Source: Geodermatophilus sabuli (lineage in GTDB: Bacteria > Actinomycetota > Actinomycetes > Mycobacteriales > Geodermatophilaceae). From it: a DNA stretch of 64,000 nt. The notes below the pieces were generated by a model. It saw only the letters and a list, made by a program, of their open reading frames with translations. It made no database searches and was not told the origin of the DNA. Position numbers and translations under genes: made by a program. Shown here piece by piece: positions 55,200 through 63,719 of the stretch (position 1 is the first letter of the stretch; each line of letters begins with the position of its first letter). The stretch covers positions 1-64,000 of the forward strand of contig NZ_JAAGWF010000028.1 in assembly GCF_010686765.1 (NCBI RefSeq), read 5' to 3'.

Positions 55200-56471
55200 G
55201 TGAGTGCCCGCCGGGCCGCGCTGGTGGCCGCGGTCGTCCTGGGTGCGGCGCTCGTCGTGGTCATCGCCGTCCGCACGCCGTGGACGCTGCTGCCCGAACC
55301 CCCGGGCGGCTCCACCCCGGTCCGCCCGGGGGCCGGGCTGCCGCCGGGGGTGGCGGACCGGGCGGAGTCCTTCGCCGCGGCGATCCGGCCGGCCTCGTTC
55401 GCCTCCCTGCTGCTGGGCCTCGCCGTCTCGGCCGGCCTGGCGTTCACCCCGCTCGGCGGCCGGCTGGTCCGCGCGGCCGGTCGCCCGGTGCGTGGCCGGT
55501 GGGCCGGGCAGGTGCTGCTGGGCACGGTCGTGCTCCTGCTGCTGGGCCGGCTGGTCACCCTGCCGCTGTCCGCGTACGGCGAGGTGGTCCGCCATCGGTA
55601 CGGCCTGTCCACCCGCAGCTGGGGGCTGTGGCTCCGGGACGTCGCGCTCTCCGCCGCCATCGACGCGGCGCTCACCGCCGTCGTCCTCCTCGTGCTGGTG
55701 TGGCTGGCCCGCCGCGCGCCGCGCACCTGGTGGGCGTGGGCGGCGCTCGCCGCGGCGGGGCTCGTCGTCGTCGGTTCGTTCCTGTACCCCGTCGTCATCG
55801 AGCCGGCGTTCAACCGGTTCGACCCGCTGCCGGCCGGAGAGCTGCGCACCGACCTGCTCGCCCTCGCCGAGGAGAACGGCACGCCGGTGGAGGACGTCCT
55901 CGTCTCCGACGCCTCGCGCCGGACGACGGCCCTGAACGCCTACGTGTCGGGGTTCGGGTCGACGCGGCGGATCGTCCTGTACGACACGGTGCTCGACCAG
56001 CTGCCCGACGCCGAGATCGAGTCGATCGTCGCCCACGAGCTGGGCCACGTGGCCGCCGACGACGTGCTCACCGGCACGCTCATGGGTGCACTGGGAGCCG
56101 GAGCGGCGGTCGCGGCGCTGGGCTGGCTGCTCTCCTGGACGCCGCTGCTGCGCCGTGCGGGGGCCGACTCGGCGGGCGATCCGAGCGTGGTGCCGCTCGT
56201 GCTGCTGCTGGTCGCCCTCGGCACGCTGGTGTCGACGCCGGTGCAGAACCTGGTCTCCCGGCACGTCGAGGCCCGGGCCGACCTGCGCGCGCTGGACCTG
56301 ACCGGGGACGCTCCGGCGTTCATCTCGATGCAGCACCGGCTGGCCGTCGCCAACCTCTCCGACCCCGACCCGCCCGCGGCCTGGCAGTGGTTCTTCGGTT
56401 CGCACCCCACCGGCCCGCAGCGGGTGGCGTTCGCCCGTGACTGGCTGGCGGTGACGGGGGAGCGTCGGTGA
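55200..56471 (+). CDS. M48 family membrane metallopeptidase (Ste24-like)
   Basis: A 423-residue protease with several membrane helices: an N-terminal one, then pairs around residues 65-85, 100-125, 145-170 and 175-200. The zinc motif IVAHELGHVAADD (HEXXH) lies near residues 278-290. The preceding NAYVSGFGSTRRIVLYDTVLDQLPDAEI is typical of Ste24/CAAX-type peptidases. A third ligand Glu is in SRHVEARADLRALDL, and the C-terminus has FFGSHPTGPQRVAFARDW. It may process membrane proteins or peptides. The following mannosyltransferase overlaps its stop by four bases. Confidence 0.9.
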   Translation: MSARRAALVAAVVLGAALVVVIAVRTPWTLLPEPPGGSTPVRPGAGLPPGVADRAESFAAAIRPASFASLLLGLAVSAGLAFTPLGGRLVRAAGRPVRGRWAGQVLLGTVVLLLLGRLVTLPLSAYGEVVRHRYGLSTRSWGLWLRDVALSAAIDAALTAVVLLVLVWLARRAPRTWWAWAALAAAGLVVVGSFLYPVVIEPAFNRFDPLPAGELRTDLLALAEENGTPVEDVLVSDASRRTTALNAYVSGFGSTRRIVLYDTVLDQLPDAEIESIVAHELGHVAADDVLTGTLMGALGAGAAVAALGWLLSWTPLLRRAGADSAGDPSVVPLVLLLVALGTLVSTPVQNLVSRHVEARADLRALDLTGDAPAFISMQHRLAVANLSDPDPPAAWQWFFGSHPTGPQRVAFARDWLAVTGERR

Positions 56472-57604
56472 CCCGCACGCTGGTGGTCACCAACGACTTC
56501 CCCCCACGCCAGGGCGGCATCCAGACCTTCGTCGCCGCGCTGCTGGCCCGTCGGCCGCCGGCCTCCCTCGTCGTGCTCGCGTCCCGGTCGCCGGGGTGGG
56601 AGGAGCACGACGCGGGGCTGCCGTACCCGGTGGTCCGCCGGCCGACCGGCATGCTGCTGCCCACCCGGTCCACCACCCGGGCCGCGGTGGACCTCGCCGG
56701 CCGGTACGGCTGCGACACCGCCTTCTTCGGCGCGGCGGCCCCGCTCGGCCTGATCGCGCCGGCGCTGCGTGCGGCCGGCGTCGGCCACCTGGTCGGGGCG
56801 ACCCACGGCCACGAGACCGGGTGGGTCGCCCTCCCGGGCGCGCGGCAGGTGATGCGCCGGATCGCCGGGGGTCTGGACGTGCTCACCTACATCAGCGAGT
56901 ACACCGGCGACCGGCTGGCCCCCGCGCTCGGTGGGGTGACCCGCACGGCGCAGCTGTCCCCGGGGGTGGACGTCGACGTCTTCACCCCGGAGGCCGACGG
57001 GGCCGCCGTGCGTGAGCGGTACGGGCTGGGCGACGCCCCGGTCGTCGTCTGCGTGTCCCGGCTGGTCGCGCGGAAGGGACAGGACGTCCTGGTCGCCGGG
57101 TGGCCGCACGTGCTGGCCCGGCATCCCGACGCCCGGCTGCTGCTGGTCGGCGGCGGGCCGCTGGAGGCTGCGCTGCGCCGCGCTGTCGCCGACCGAGGAC
57201 TGCAGCACTCCGTCGTCCTCACCGGCGCGGTGTCACCCGGCCAGCTGCCGGAGCACTACGCCGCCGGGGACGTGTTCGCCATGCCCTGCCGCACCCGCCG
57301 CGGCGGGCTCGACGTCGAGGGCCTGGGCATGGTCTACCTGGAGGCCGCCGCCTGCGGCCTCCCCGTGGTCGCCGGGACCTCCGGCGGGGCGCCGGAGACC
57401 GTGCGGGAGGGGGTCACCGGGCACGTCGTGACCGACCCGCGGTCGGCCGAGGGCGTGGCCGCGACCGTCAGCGGGCTGCTCGACGACCCCGAGCGCGCCC
57501 GGGCGATGGGCGCCGCGGGCCGGCGCTGGGTCGAGCAGCGCTGGTCGTGGACGACGATCGCCGCGACCTTCGCAGACCTGCTCGACCCGCCTCAACGGTC
57601 GTAG
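56468..57604 (+). CDS. pimB: GDP-mannose-dependent glycosyltransferase, PimB-type
   Basis: A 378-residue GT4 glycosyltransferase with two Rossmann domains. The N-terminal VTNDFPPRQGGIQTFVAALL is the glycine-rich acceptor loop seen in PimB' and PimA. GATHGHETGWVALPGARQVMRRIA follows. The nucleotide-sugar domain has VCVSRLVARKGQDVLV and LLLVGGGPLE. The catalytic EX7E is in GLDVEGLGMVYLEAAACGLPVVAG. Position (before a FadD15-like gene) matches Rv2188c, which adds the second mannose to phosphatidyl-inositol mannoside. The GTG overlaps the M48 stop, and its 3' end overlaps the convergent synthetase gene by 13 bases. Confidence 0.88.
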   Translation: MTRTLVVTNDFPPRQGGIQTFVAALLARRPPASLVVLASRSPGWEEHDAGLPYPVVRRPTGMLLPTRSTTRAAVDLAGRYGCDTAFFGAAAPLGLIAPALRAAGVGHLVGATHGHETGWVALPGARQVMRRIAGGLDVLTYISEYTGDRLAPALGGVTRTAQLSPGVDVDVFTPEADGAAVRERYGLGDAPVVVCVSRLVARKGQDVLVAGWPHVLARHPDARLLLVGGGPLEAALRRAVADRGLQHSVVLTGAVSPGQLPEHYAAGDVFAMPCRTRRGGLDVEGLGMVYLEAAACGLPVVAGTSGGAPETVREGVTGHVVTDPRSAEGVAATVSGLLDDPERARAMGAAGRRWVEQRWSWTTIAATFADLLDPPQRS

Positions 57605-59385
57605 AGGGCCTCGACCTCGGCGTCGAACTCCTTCATGACCACGGACCGCTTGAGCTTGAGGCTGGGCGTCAGCATCCCGTTGGCCTCGGTGAAGTCCCTG
57701 GACAGCACCCGGAACTTCTTGATGGCCTCGGCCTGCGACACCGCCTTGTTGGCCTCGGTGACGGCGGCCTGGATCTCGGCCTGGACGTCGGGGTCGTCGG
57801 CCAGCTGGGCGACCGGGGTGCCCGCCGGCTTGCCCTTCGACTCCAGCCACCTCGGCAGCGCCTCCTCGTCGAGGGTGACCAGCGCCGCGATGAACGGCCG
57901 CTGGTCGCCGACGACGATGCACTGGCTGACCAGCCGGGAGGCGCGCAGCCGGTCCTCCAGGACGGCGGGGGCGACGTTCTTGCCCCCTGCGGTCACCAGG
58001 ATCTCCTTCTTGCGGCCGGTGATCCGGATGAAGCCGTCGCTGTCGATGTCCCCGAGGTCGCCGCTGTGGAACCAGCCGTCGGCGTCGATGGCCTCGGCGG
58101 TGGCCTGCTCGTTCCTCCAGTAGCCGCGCATGACGATGCCGCCGCGCAGCAGGATCTCGCCGTCGTCGGCGATCGCCGCGCCCACGCCGGGCAGCGGGCG
58201 GCCCACCGTGCCGATCCGGAGGGCGCCGTCGTGGTTCACCGCGGCGGCCGCGGTGGTCTCGGTCAGGCCGTAGCCCTCGTAGACGGTGACCCCGACGCCG
58301 CGGAAGAAGTGCCCGAGCCGCTCGCCGAGCGGGGCGCCGCCGGAGATGGCGCCCAGGCACCGGCCGCCGAGCGCGGCGCGCAGCTTGCCGTAGACGAGCC
58401 GGTCGAACAGCGCGTGCTGGGCGCGCAGCAGGACGCCGGGCCCACCGGTGTCCTGGGCGCGAGACCAGTCGATGGCCACCTGGGCCGCGCGGTCGAAGAT
58501 CGCGCCCTTGCCGTCGCCGTCGGCCTTGGCCTTGGCCTGGTTGAAGACCTTCTCGAACACCCGCGGCACGGCCAGCACGAACGTCGGGCGGAAGCCGCCG
58601 AGGTCGGCCACCAGGTCGGAGACGTCCGGGGTGTGCCCGATGACCGTTCGGGTCTTCACCGCGCCGACCTCGATGACCCGCGCGAGGACGTGCGCCAGCG
58701 GGATGAACAGCAGGATCGAGCCCTCGGGGTTGAGGAACCGGGTGAGCAGCCCCATCCCGTTGCCGATCTCGAACAGGAAGTTCCGGTGCGTGAGCTCGCA
58801 GCCCTTGGGCCGGCCGGTGGTGCCGCTGGTGTAGATCAGGGTGGCGACGCTCTCGGCGGAGAGGGTCGCGCGGCGGGCGGTCAGCTCGGCGTCGGGCACG
58901 TCGGCCCCGGCGGTGGTCAGGGTGCCGAGCGCGTCCTCGTCGATGACCCACACCGGGCCGAGGTCCGGTGCCTGGTCCCGCACCGAGTCGACCGCCTCGG
59001 CGTGCTCGGCCCGCTCGACGACCGCGGCCCGCGCCCCGGAGTCGGCCAGGATCCAGGCGACCTGGTCGGGGCTGGACGTCTCGTACACCGGGACGACGAC
59101 GGCGCCGGCGGTCCAGATGGCGAAGTCGAGGACCGTCCACTCGTACCGGGTCCTGGCCTGCAGGGCGACCCGGTCACCGGCCTGCACACCGGCGGCGACC
59201 AGGCCCTTGGCGACGCCGGCGACCTGGTCCCCGAACTCGCGCCAGGTCACGTCCTCCCAGCGACCGTCGCGTTGGACCCGCAGGCCGACCTCGTCGCCGT
59301 GCTCGGCCACGTTGCTGGCGAGCATGTCGGGCAGGGCCTCGTCCGGGCCCACCTCGGTCGTCGCCGGGACGCTGAACTCGCGCAC
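57592..59385 (-). CDS. Long-chain fatty-acid-CoA ligase, FadD15-like
   Basis: A 597-residue adenylating enzyme. The phosphate loop is LIYTSGTTGRPKGCEL near residues 179-194. The long-chain linker IPLAHVLARVIEVGAVKT and VPRVFEKVFNQAKAKA segment are typical of FadD15/FACL enzymes. The A5 motif is YEGYGLTETTAAAAVN. The hinge region is FHSGDLGDIDSDGFIRITGRKKEILVTAGGKNVAP. The C-terminal lysine region LTPSLKLKRSVVMKEF is present. It activates long-chain acids in the cytoplasm. The GTG start follows GAGGACGAGGC. The stop lies inside the 3' end of the convergent pimB gene. Confidence 0.92.
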   Translation of the reverse strand: MREFSVPATTEVGPDEALPDMLASNVAEHGDEVGLRVQRDGRWEDVTWREFGDQVAGVAKGLVAAGVQAGDRVALQARTRYEWTVLDFAIWTAGAVVVPVYETSSPDQVAWILADSGARAAVVERAEHAEAVDSVRDQAPDLGPVWVIDEDALGTLTTAGADVPDAELTARRATLSAESVATLIYTSGTTGRPKGCELTHRNFLFEIGNGMGLLTRFLNPEGSILLFIPLAHVLARVIEVGAVKTRTVIGHTPDVSDLVADLGGFRPTFVLAVPRVFEKVFNQAKAKADGDGKGAIFDRAAQVAIDWSRAQDTGGPGVLLRAQHALFDRLVYGKLRAALGGRCLGAISGGAPLGERLGHFFRGVGVTVYEGYGLTETTAAAAVNHDGALRIGTVGRPLPGVGAAIADDGEILLRGGIVMRGYWRNEQATAEAIDADGWFHSGDLGDIDSDGFIRITGRKKEILVTAGGKNVAPAVLEDRLRASRLVSQCIVVGDQRPFIAALVTLDEEALPRWLESKGKPAGTPVAQLADDPDVQAEIQAAVTEANKAVSQAEAIKKFRVLSRDFTEANGMLTPSLKLKRSVVMKEFDAEVEALYDR

Positions 59386-59526
59386 GCCTCGTCCTCTCCT
59401 CCGCTCCCGGCCACGGCACCGTCGCCTGCGGCCCCGGTCGCGGGCGTCGTCCAAATCTAGCGGCTGGCGGCTACCCATGAGTAGGAGCGGCCGGTGGTGC
59501 CGGGGCCCGCCCGCCGCGGGAGCGAT

Positions 59527-59532
59527 TAGCCT
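59527..59532 (+). promoter_or_regulatory. Leaderless -10 hexamer of the SRPBCC gene
   Basis: TAGCCT, 6 bases, then the ATG at 59539. Confidence 0.55.
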
Positions 59533-59538
59533 GCCTCC

Positions 59539-59973
59539 ATGGCCGACCAGTCCACCCAGTCGATCACCGTCGCGGCGCCGCCGTCGGCCGTCATGGCGGT
59601 CATCGCCGACTTCCCGGCCTATCCGCAGTGGGTGGCGGCCGCCAAGGAGGTGGAGGTCGTCGAGCCCGGCCCCGACGGCCGCGCGCGCCGGGTGCACTTC
59701 GTCATCGACGCCTCCGTCCTCAGCGACGACTACGTCCTCGAGTACACGTGGGACGACGACCGCCGGGTCTCCTGGACCCTGGTGAAGAGCAAGCTGATGA
59801 AGCGCCAGGAGGGCTCCTACACCCTCACCGAGACCGCACCGGGCAGCACCGAGGTCCGTTACGCCATCACCGTCGACGTGAACATCCCGATGATCGGCAT
59901 GCTCAAGCGGCGCGCGGAGAAGGTCATCCTCGACACCGCGCTCAAGGAGCTCAAGAAGCGCGTCGAGGGCTGA
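59539..59973 (+). CDS. SRPBCC (START-like) family protein
   Basis: A 144-residue polyketide-cyclase/START-like protein. It opens SITVAAPPSAVMAVIADFPAYPQWVAAAKEVEVVE and continues with RRVHFVIDASVLSDDYVLEYTW and SWTLVKSKLMKRQEGSYTLTE. IPMIGMLKRRAEKVILDTALKELKKRVE closes with the long C-terminal helix. The fold encloses a hydrophobic pocket for a lipid or small ligand. Position matches TB16.3 (Rv2185c) of M. tuberculosis, whose function is unknown. First gene of the run SRPBCC / ArsA-like / small CxxC protein / ROK kinase. Confidence 0.9.
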   Translation: MADQSTQSITVAAPPSAVMAVIADFPAYPQWVAAAKEVEVVEPGPDGRARRVHFVIDASVLSDDYVLEYTWDDDRRVSWTLVKSKLMKRQEGSYTLTETAPGSTEVRYAITVDVNIPMIGMLKRRAEKVILDTALKELKKRVEG

Positions 59974-59981
59974 CCGTCCCG

Positions 59982-61136
59982 ATGCGCACGCTCCTCCTCA
60001 CCGGTCCCGGTGGGGCCGGCACCTCCACGCTCGCCGCGGCCGTCGCCGTGCGGTCGGCGCGGGCCGGTGCCCGCACCCTGCTGCTGACCCGCCCGGGTCG
60101 CCCGGTCGCCGGGCTGGACGCCGTCCCCCGGCTGGCCGTCGCGCCGGTGGAGCCGCTGGGCGCCCTGGAGTCGCTGTGGACGGCCTCCGCCGCGGAGCTC
60201 GGCACCGCCGTTCCCGGGCTCCCGCTGCCGCCGGCGGCCGCGGTCGTGCCGCTGCCGGGCATGGGCGAGCTGGCGCTGCTCTCCCGGCTGGCCCGCGCCG
60301 CGGGCGACGCCGAGGCCGACACCGTGGTCGTGGACGCCGGTCCGCTGGACGCCGGCACGGCGCTGGTCGGGCTGCCCGGCGCGCTGCGGTGGTGGCTGGA
60401 CCAGGCCCTGCCGACCCGGCTGCGGATGCTGGGCGCCGTCCGGACCGCCGCCGTCCGCGCGGGCACGCTGCGTCGCGGGCCGGCGGACGCCGGGTTGGCC
60501 GCGGTCGCCGCCCTCGAGGACCTGCTCGGCGGGCTGGACCCCACCGACCCGGCGACCACTGAGGTGCGGCTGGTCGCCCAGCCCCGGCCGGACGCCGTCC
60601 CGGCGCTGCGCGCCGCGGTGACCGCGCTGGCCCTGCACGGCCAGCGCCCGACGGGGGTGTTCGTGCGGGTCCTGCCCGGCGGCGCCGGTCCGTGGTGGGC
60701 CCGGCGGGTCGCCGAGCAGGACGCCGTCCTGACCGCGCTGGCCGGCCTGGCCCCGGTGCGGCGGGTGGAGGAGGCCGCCGAGGCGCCCGGTGACGTCGCG
60801 GCGCTGGGCACGCTGCTGCCCGACGACGCCGCCGGGTCACCGCCGCCGCTGCACCCGGTCGCCGACCGCGCCGGAGGCGACCGGCGGCTGGTGCTGCCCC
60901 TGCCCTTCGCCGAGCGGGGTGGGCTCGAGCTCACCCGCTGGGCCGACGACCTGGTGGTCACCGTCGCCGGGACGCGCCGCTCGATCCGGCTCGACGCCCT
61001 GCTGCGCCGCTGCGTGGTCACGGCCGGGACGCTGATCGACGCCGGCACGGCGCAGGCCCGGCTGGAAGTGACCTTCACACCCGATCCGCAACAGTGGCCG
61101 GCCGATCTGCTGGCCGCCGAGGGGAGCGCCCGATGA
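59982..61136 (+). CDS. ArsA/Get3-like protein with a degenerate P-loop
   Basis: A 384-residue protein at the position of the Rv2184c ATPase. It opens MRTLLLTGPGGAGTSTLAAAVAVRSARAGARTLLLTRPG, the pattern of ArsA/Get3 deviant Walker A (GKGGVGKT/S). Here both lysine positions are changed: the signature Lys is Pro and the P-loop Lys is Thr. A VVDAGPLDAG segment stands where the switch I/Walker B Asp is expected. A C-terminal beta-rich part (about 300-384) has LVLPLPFAERGGLELTRWADDLVVTVAGTRRSIRLDALLRRC, an HSP20-like domain often fused to actinobacterial ArsA proteins. ATP hydrolysis is doubtful. The ATG lies 8 bases after the SRPBCC stop. Confidence 0.75.
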   Translation: MRTLLLTGPGGAGTSTLAAAVAVRSARAGARTLLLTRPGRPVAGLDAVPRLAVAPVEPLGALESLWTASAAELGTAVPGLPLPPAAAVVPLPGMGELALLSRLARAAGDAEADTVVVDAGPLDAGTALVGLPGALRWWLDQALPTRLRMLGAVRTAAVRAGTLRRGPADAGLAAVAALEDLLGGLDPTDPATTEVRLVAQPRPDAVPALRAAVTALALHGQRPTGVFVRVLPGGAGPWWARRVAEQDAVLTALAGLAPVRRVEEAAEAPGDVAALGTLLPDDAAGSPPPLHPVADRAGGDRRLVLPLPFAERGGLELTRWADDLVVTVAGTRRSIRLDALLRRCVVTAGTLIDAGTAQARLEVTFTPDPQQWPADLLAAEGSAR

Positions 61137-61462
61137 GCGATGCACCGGACTGGGTGGAGGAGGCCCGCCGGCTGGTGGCCGGGCTCGGCGCCACCCTCGG
61201 CGAGAGCCTGCAGCAGGCCCGCCGGTCCGCCGCGGCCGACGGCGACCACCCGGCCGACTGCCGCTGGTGCCCGCTGTGCCAGGCCGCGGCCGTGGTGCGC
61301 GGCGAACGCCCCGAGGTCACCACGGCCCTGGCCGACCTGCTGACCGCGGCCGCCGAGGCGCTGCGCACCCTCGCCGAACCCGTGCCGACGCAGCCGGCGC
61401 CCGACGCCGAGCCGGAGCCCGCTCCCGGGCCGCCGCCGGTCCAGCGCATCGAGATCGCCTGA
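61133..61462 (+). CDS. Small protein with CxxC pair, coupled to the ArsA-like gene
   Basis: A 109-residue hypothetical protein. The N-terminal helix is SDAPDWVEEARRLVAGLGATLGESLQQAR. DCRWCPLCQAAAVVRGERPEVTTALADLLTAAAEALRTLAE follows, with three cysteines in C-x2-C-x2-C spacing. A Pro/Glu-rich tail ends the protein. The ATG overlaps the upstream stop by four bases. The cysteines could hold a metal or a disulfide. A similar gene follows the ArsA-like gene in other actinobacteria (Rv2183c region) as I recall, and no function is known. Confidence 0.75.
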   Translation: MSDAPDWVEEARRLVAGLGATLGESLQQARRSAAADGDHPADCRWCPLCQAAAVVRGERPEVTTALADLLTAAAEALRTLAEPVPTQPAPDAEPEPAPGPPPVQRIEIA

Positions 61463-62458
61463 GTGGACGCCGAGCAGCCGCCGGCCGTGGACCTGCCCGC
61501 CCTGGGCATCGACATCGGCGGCACCAAGGTGGCCGGCGGCGTCGTCGCCCCCGACGGGACGGTCCTGGCGACGGCCCGCCGGGCCACGCCCGGGGCGTCG
61601 GTCAGCGAGACCGAGGACGCCATCGTCGCCGTCGTCGAGGAACTGGCGCTCCGGCACGGCGGGCCACTGGTCGGCGTGGGGGTCGGCGCGGCGGGCTGGT
61701 TCGACCGGACCGGCGACACGGTGCTCTTCAGCCCGCACCTGGCCTGGCGCAACTCCACGCTGCGCCAGGACCTCACCGGGCGGCTGCAGCGGCCGATGTG
61801 GGTGGGCAACGACGCCGACGCCGCCGCCTGGGCCGAGTACCGCTACGGCGCCGCCGCGGGCGCCGACCTCGCGCTGATGATCACGCTCGGCACCGGGATC
61901 GGCGGCGGCATCGTCATGGACGGCCGCCTGCAGCGCGGCTCGCACGGGGTGGCGGGGGAGTGGGGGCACATGCGCGTGGTCCCCGACGGCCGGCTGTGCG
62001 CCTGCGGCAACCGCGGCTGCTGGGAGCAGTACGCCAGCGGCACCGCGCTCGGCCAGACCGCGCGGGAGGTGGCCCGCAACTCCCCGGCCGCCGCGGCGCT
62101 GCTGCTCGAGCGGGTCGGTGGCCACGCCGACCGGCTCACCGGTGAGGACGTCGCCAAGGCCGCGGCCGACGGCGACCCGCTGGCCCTGGAGCTCCTGGCC
62201 GAGGTGGGGTCCTGGCTGGGTCAGGGCATCGCCGACCTCGCCGCCGTCCTCGACCCGGAGGTCGTGGTCATCGGCGGTGGGGTGAGCGTGCTCGGGGAGA
62301 TGCTGCTGGGCCCCGCGCGCGGCCGGCTGGAGCGGGCACTGCCCGGCCGCGGGTTCCGGCCGGGCCCGCGGATCGTCGCCGCGCGGCTGGGCGCCCAGGC
62401 CGGCCTGGTCGGCGCGGCCGACCTGGTGCGCACCGCCGTCGCGGAGGGCACGGCGTAG
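61463..62458 (+). CDS. ROK family sugar kinase (glucokinase-like)
   Basis: A 331-residue ROK kinase. The ATP phosphate motif LGIDIGGTKVAGGVVAPDG lies near residues 13-31. The sugar-binding motif WVGNDADAAAWAEYRYG near 113-129 and LGTGIGGGIVMDGRLQRGSHGVAGEWGHM follow. The zinc site is CACGNRGCWEQYASG near 175-189, the ROK CxCGxxGCxE signature. The C-terminal VVIGGGVSVLGEMLL is typical. It probably phosphorylates glucose in the cytoplasm. The GTG start follows directly on the preceding stop with no gap, so it is probably coupled. Confidence 0.9.
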   Translation: MDAEQPPAVDLPALGIDIGGTKVAGGVVAPDGTVLATARRATPGASVSETEDAIVAVVEELALRHGGPLVGVGVGAAGWFDRTGDTVLFSPHLAWRNSTLRQDLTGRLQRPMWVGNDADAAAWAEYRYGAAAGADLALMITLGTGIGGGIVMDGRLQRGSHGVAGEWGHMRVVPDGRLCACGNRGCWEQYASGTALGQTAREVARNSPAAAALLLERVGGHADRLTGEDVAKAAADGDPLALELLAEVGSWLGQGIADLAAVLDPEVVVIGGGVSVLGEMLLGPARGRLERALPGRGFRPGPRIVAARLGAQAGLVGAADLVRTAVAEGTA

Positions 62459-62464
62459 CCGGGC

Positions 62465-63706
62465 TCATTCGGGAGCCAGCTCCCGGGCGAGCTGCTCGAG
62501 GAACAGGCCGATGTCGGTGACGATCCCCAGCGCCTGCGCGCTGCCCCGGTCGGCGAGCTTGGTGACCGTCGCCGGGTTGATGTCCACGCAGACCAGGGGC
62601 ACCGACGCGGGCAGGATGTTCCCGGTCGCGATGGCGTGCAGCATGGTGGCGACCATGATCGCGAAGCCCACGTCGGGCAGCTGGGCCCGCATCGCCCGCT
62701 GACCCTCGATCACGTCGGTGTACACGTCGGGCAGGGGGCCGTCGTCGCGCACCGACCCGACCAGGACGAACGGCTTCCCCGCCCGCACCATGGCGTGCAT
62801 GACGCCGCCGGTGAGCACGCCGGAGTCCACCGCCGCCGCGATCGATCCGGCCGCCCGGACGGTGTTGATCGCCCTGATGTGGTGCTCGTGCCCGTGCGGC
62901 ACCCCCGAGCCCTTGGCCAGGTCGACCCCGAGCGACGTGCCGTACAGCGCCGACTCGATGTCGTGGGTGGCCAGCGCGTTGCCGGCGAACAGGACGTCGA
63001 CGTAGCCGGCGTCCACCAGGCGGACCATCGCCGGGGCGGCGCCGGTGTGCACCACCGCGGGGCCGCCCACCCACAGCACCTTCTGCCCGGCCGCCTTGAC
63101 CTCCCGCATCCGCTCGGCGATCTGGCGGACCTGCACCACCTGCGGCTTCTCGCTGGAGGCGACCGACGACATGAACCCGAAGGCCTCCTCCTCGCCGCGG
63201 GGGACGGCCGGCGGCGTCTCCACCCGCACCCCATGCGCACCGCACACCACGGCGTCCCCGGCGGCCACGTCGCTCACCGGGACCGTCCGCACCACGGGGC
63301 GCCCGTCGGTCTCGGTGACGACCAGGCCGCAGTCCATCTCCGCGCGGTCCACCGGCAGCCACTCCCGGTCCAGCCGCACGTAGGTGTCCAGGTTGGTCGT
63401 CGAGTAGAAGTCCTCGGGGAAGACGCCGTCGGCCGGCGCCGGCCGCAGCGTCGCCGTCCCGGGGTCGACGGCGTTGGCCCCGTGGGTCTGCAGCCGCATG
63501 ACGATCCGCGCCAGCAGCTCGCCGTCCCCGGCGCTGAGCCGGATCAGCGCCCGGGACTCGTCCTCGTGCTGCCGGCCCAGCGCGAGGTCCTCGATGCGGT
63601 AGTCGCCGCCGTACTCGAGGACGTCGTCGAGGACCCGGGCCAGGATGCCGGTGTCCATGAGGTGACCGGTGAGCGTGACGGTGGTCGAGTGGGCCGCGGC
63701 CTCCAT
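62465..63706 (-). CDS. TIGR00300 (LOR/SDH-type) protein, possible ornithine cyclodeaminase
   Basis: A 413-residue protein of the TIGR00300 family. Residues about 5-110 form the small LOR/SDH domain (TVTLTGHLMDTGILARVLDDVLEYGGDYRIEDLALGRQHED). The rest is Rossmann-like: KVLWVGGPAVVHTGAAPAMVRLVDAGYVDVLFAGNALATHDIESALYGTSLG and GVPHGHEHHIRAINTVRAAGSIAAAV. NILPASVPLVCVDINPATVTKLADRGS follows. Archaeal and cyanobacterial relatives act as ornithine cyclodeaminase or as the second domain of ArgZ/AgrE arginine-degrading enzymes; the first catalytic domain is absent here. The ATG is set by TAGCCT 7 bases upstream. It is convergent with the ROK kinase, with a 6-base gap. Confidence 0.8.
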   Translation of the reverse strand: MEAAAHSTTVTLTGHLMDTGILARVLDDVLEYGGDYRIEDLALGRQHEDESRALIRLSAGDGELLARIVMRLQTHGANAVDPGTATLRPAPADGVFPEDFYSTTNLDTYVRLDREWLPVDRAEMDCGLVVTETDGRPVVRTVPVSDVAAGDAVVCGAHGVRVETPPAVPRGEEEAFGFMSSVASSEKPQVVQVRQIAERMREVKAAGQKVLWVGGPAVVHTGAAPAMVRLVDAGYVDVLFAGNALATHDIESALYGTSLGVDLAKGSGVPHGHEHHIRAINTVRAAGSIAAAVDSGVLTGGVMHAMVRAGKPFVLVGSVRDDGPLPDVYTDVIEGQRAMRAQLPDVGFAIMVATMLHAIATGNILPASVPLVCVDINPATVTKLADRGSAQALGIVTDIGLFLEQLARELAPE

Positions 63707-63713
63707 CCTGCGC

Positions 63714-63719
63714 AGGCTA
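63714..63719 (-). promoter_or_regulatory. Leaderless -10 hexamer of the TIGR00300 gene
   Basis: TAGCCT on the minus strand, 7 bases before the ATG at 63706, squeezed between two genes. Confidence 0.5.
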
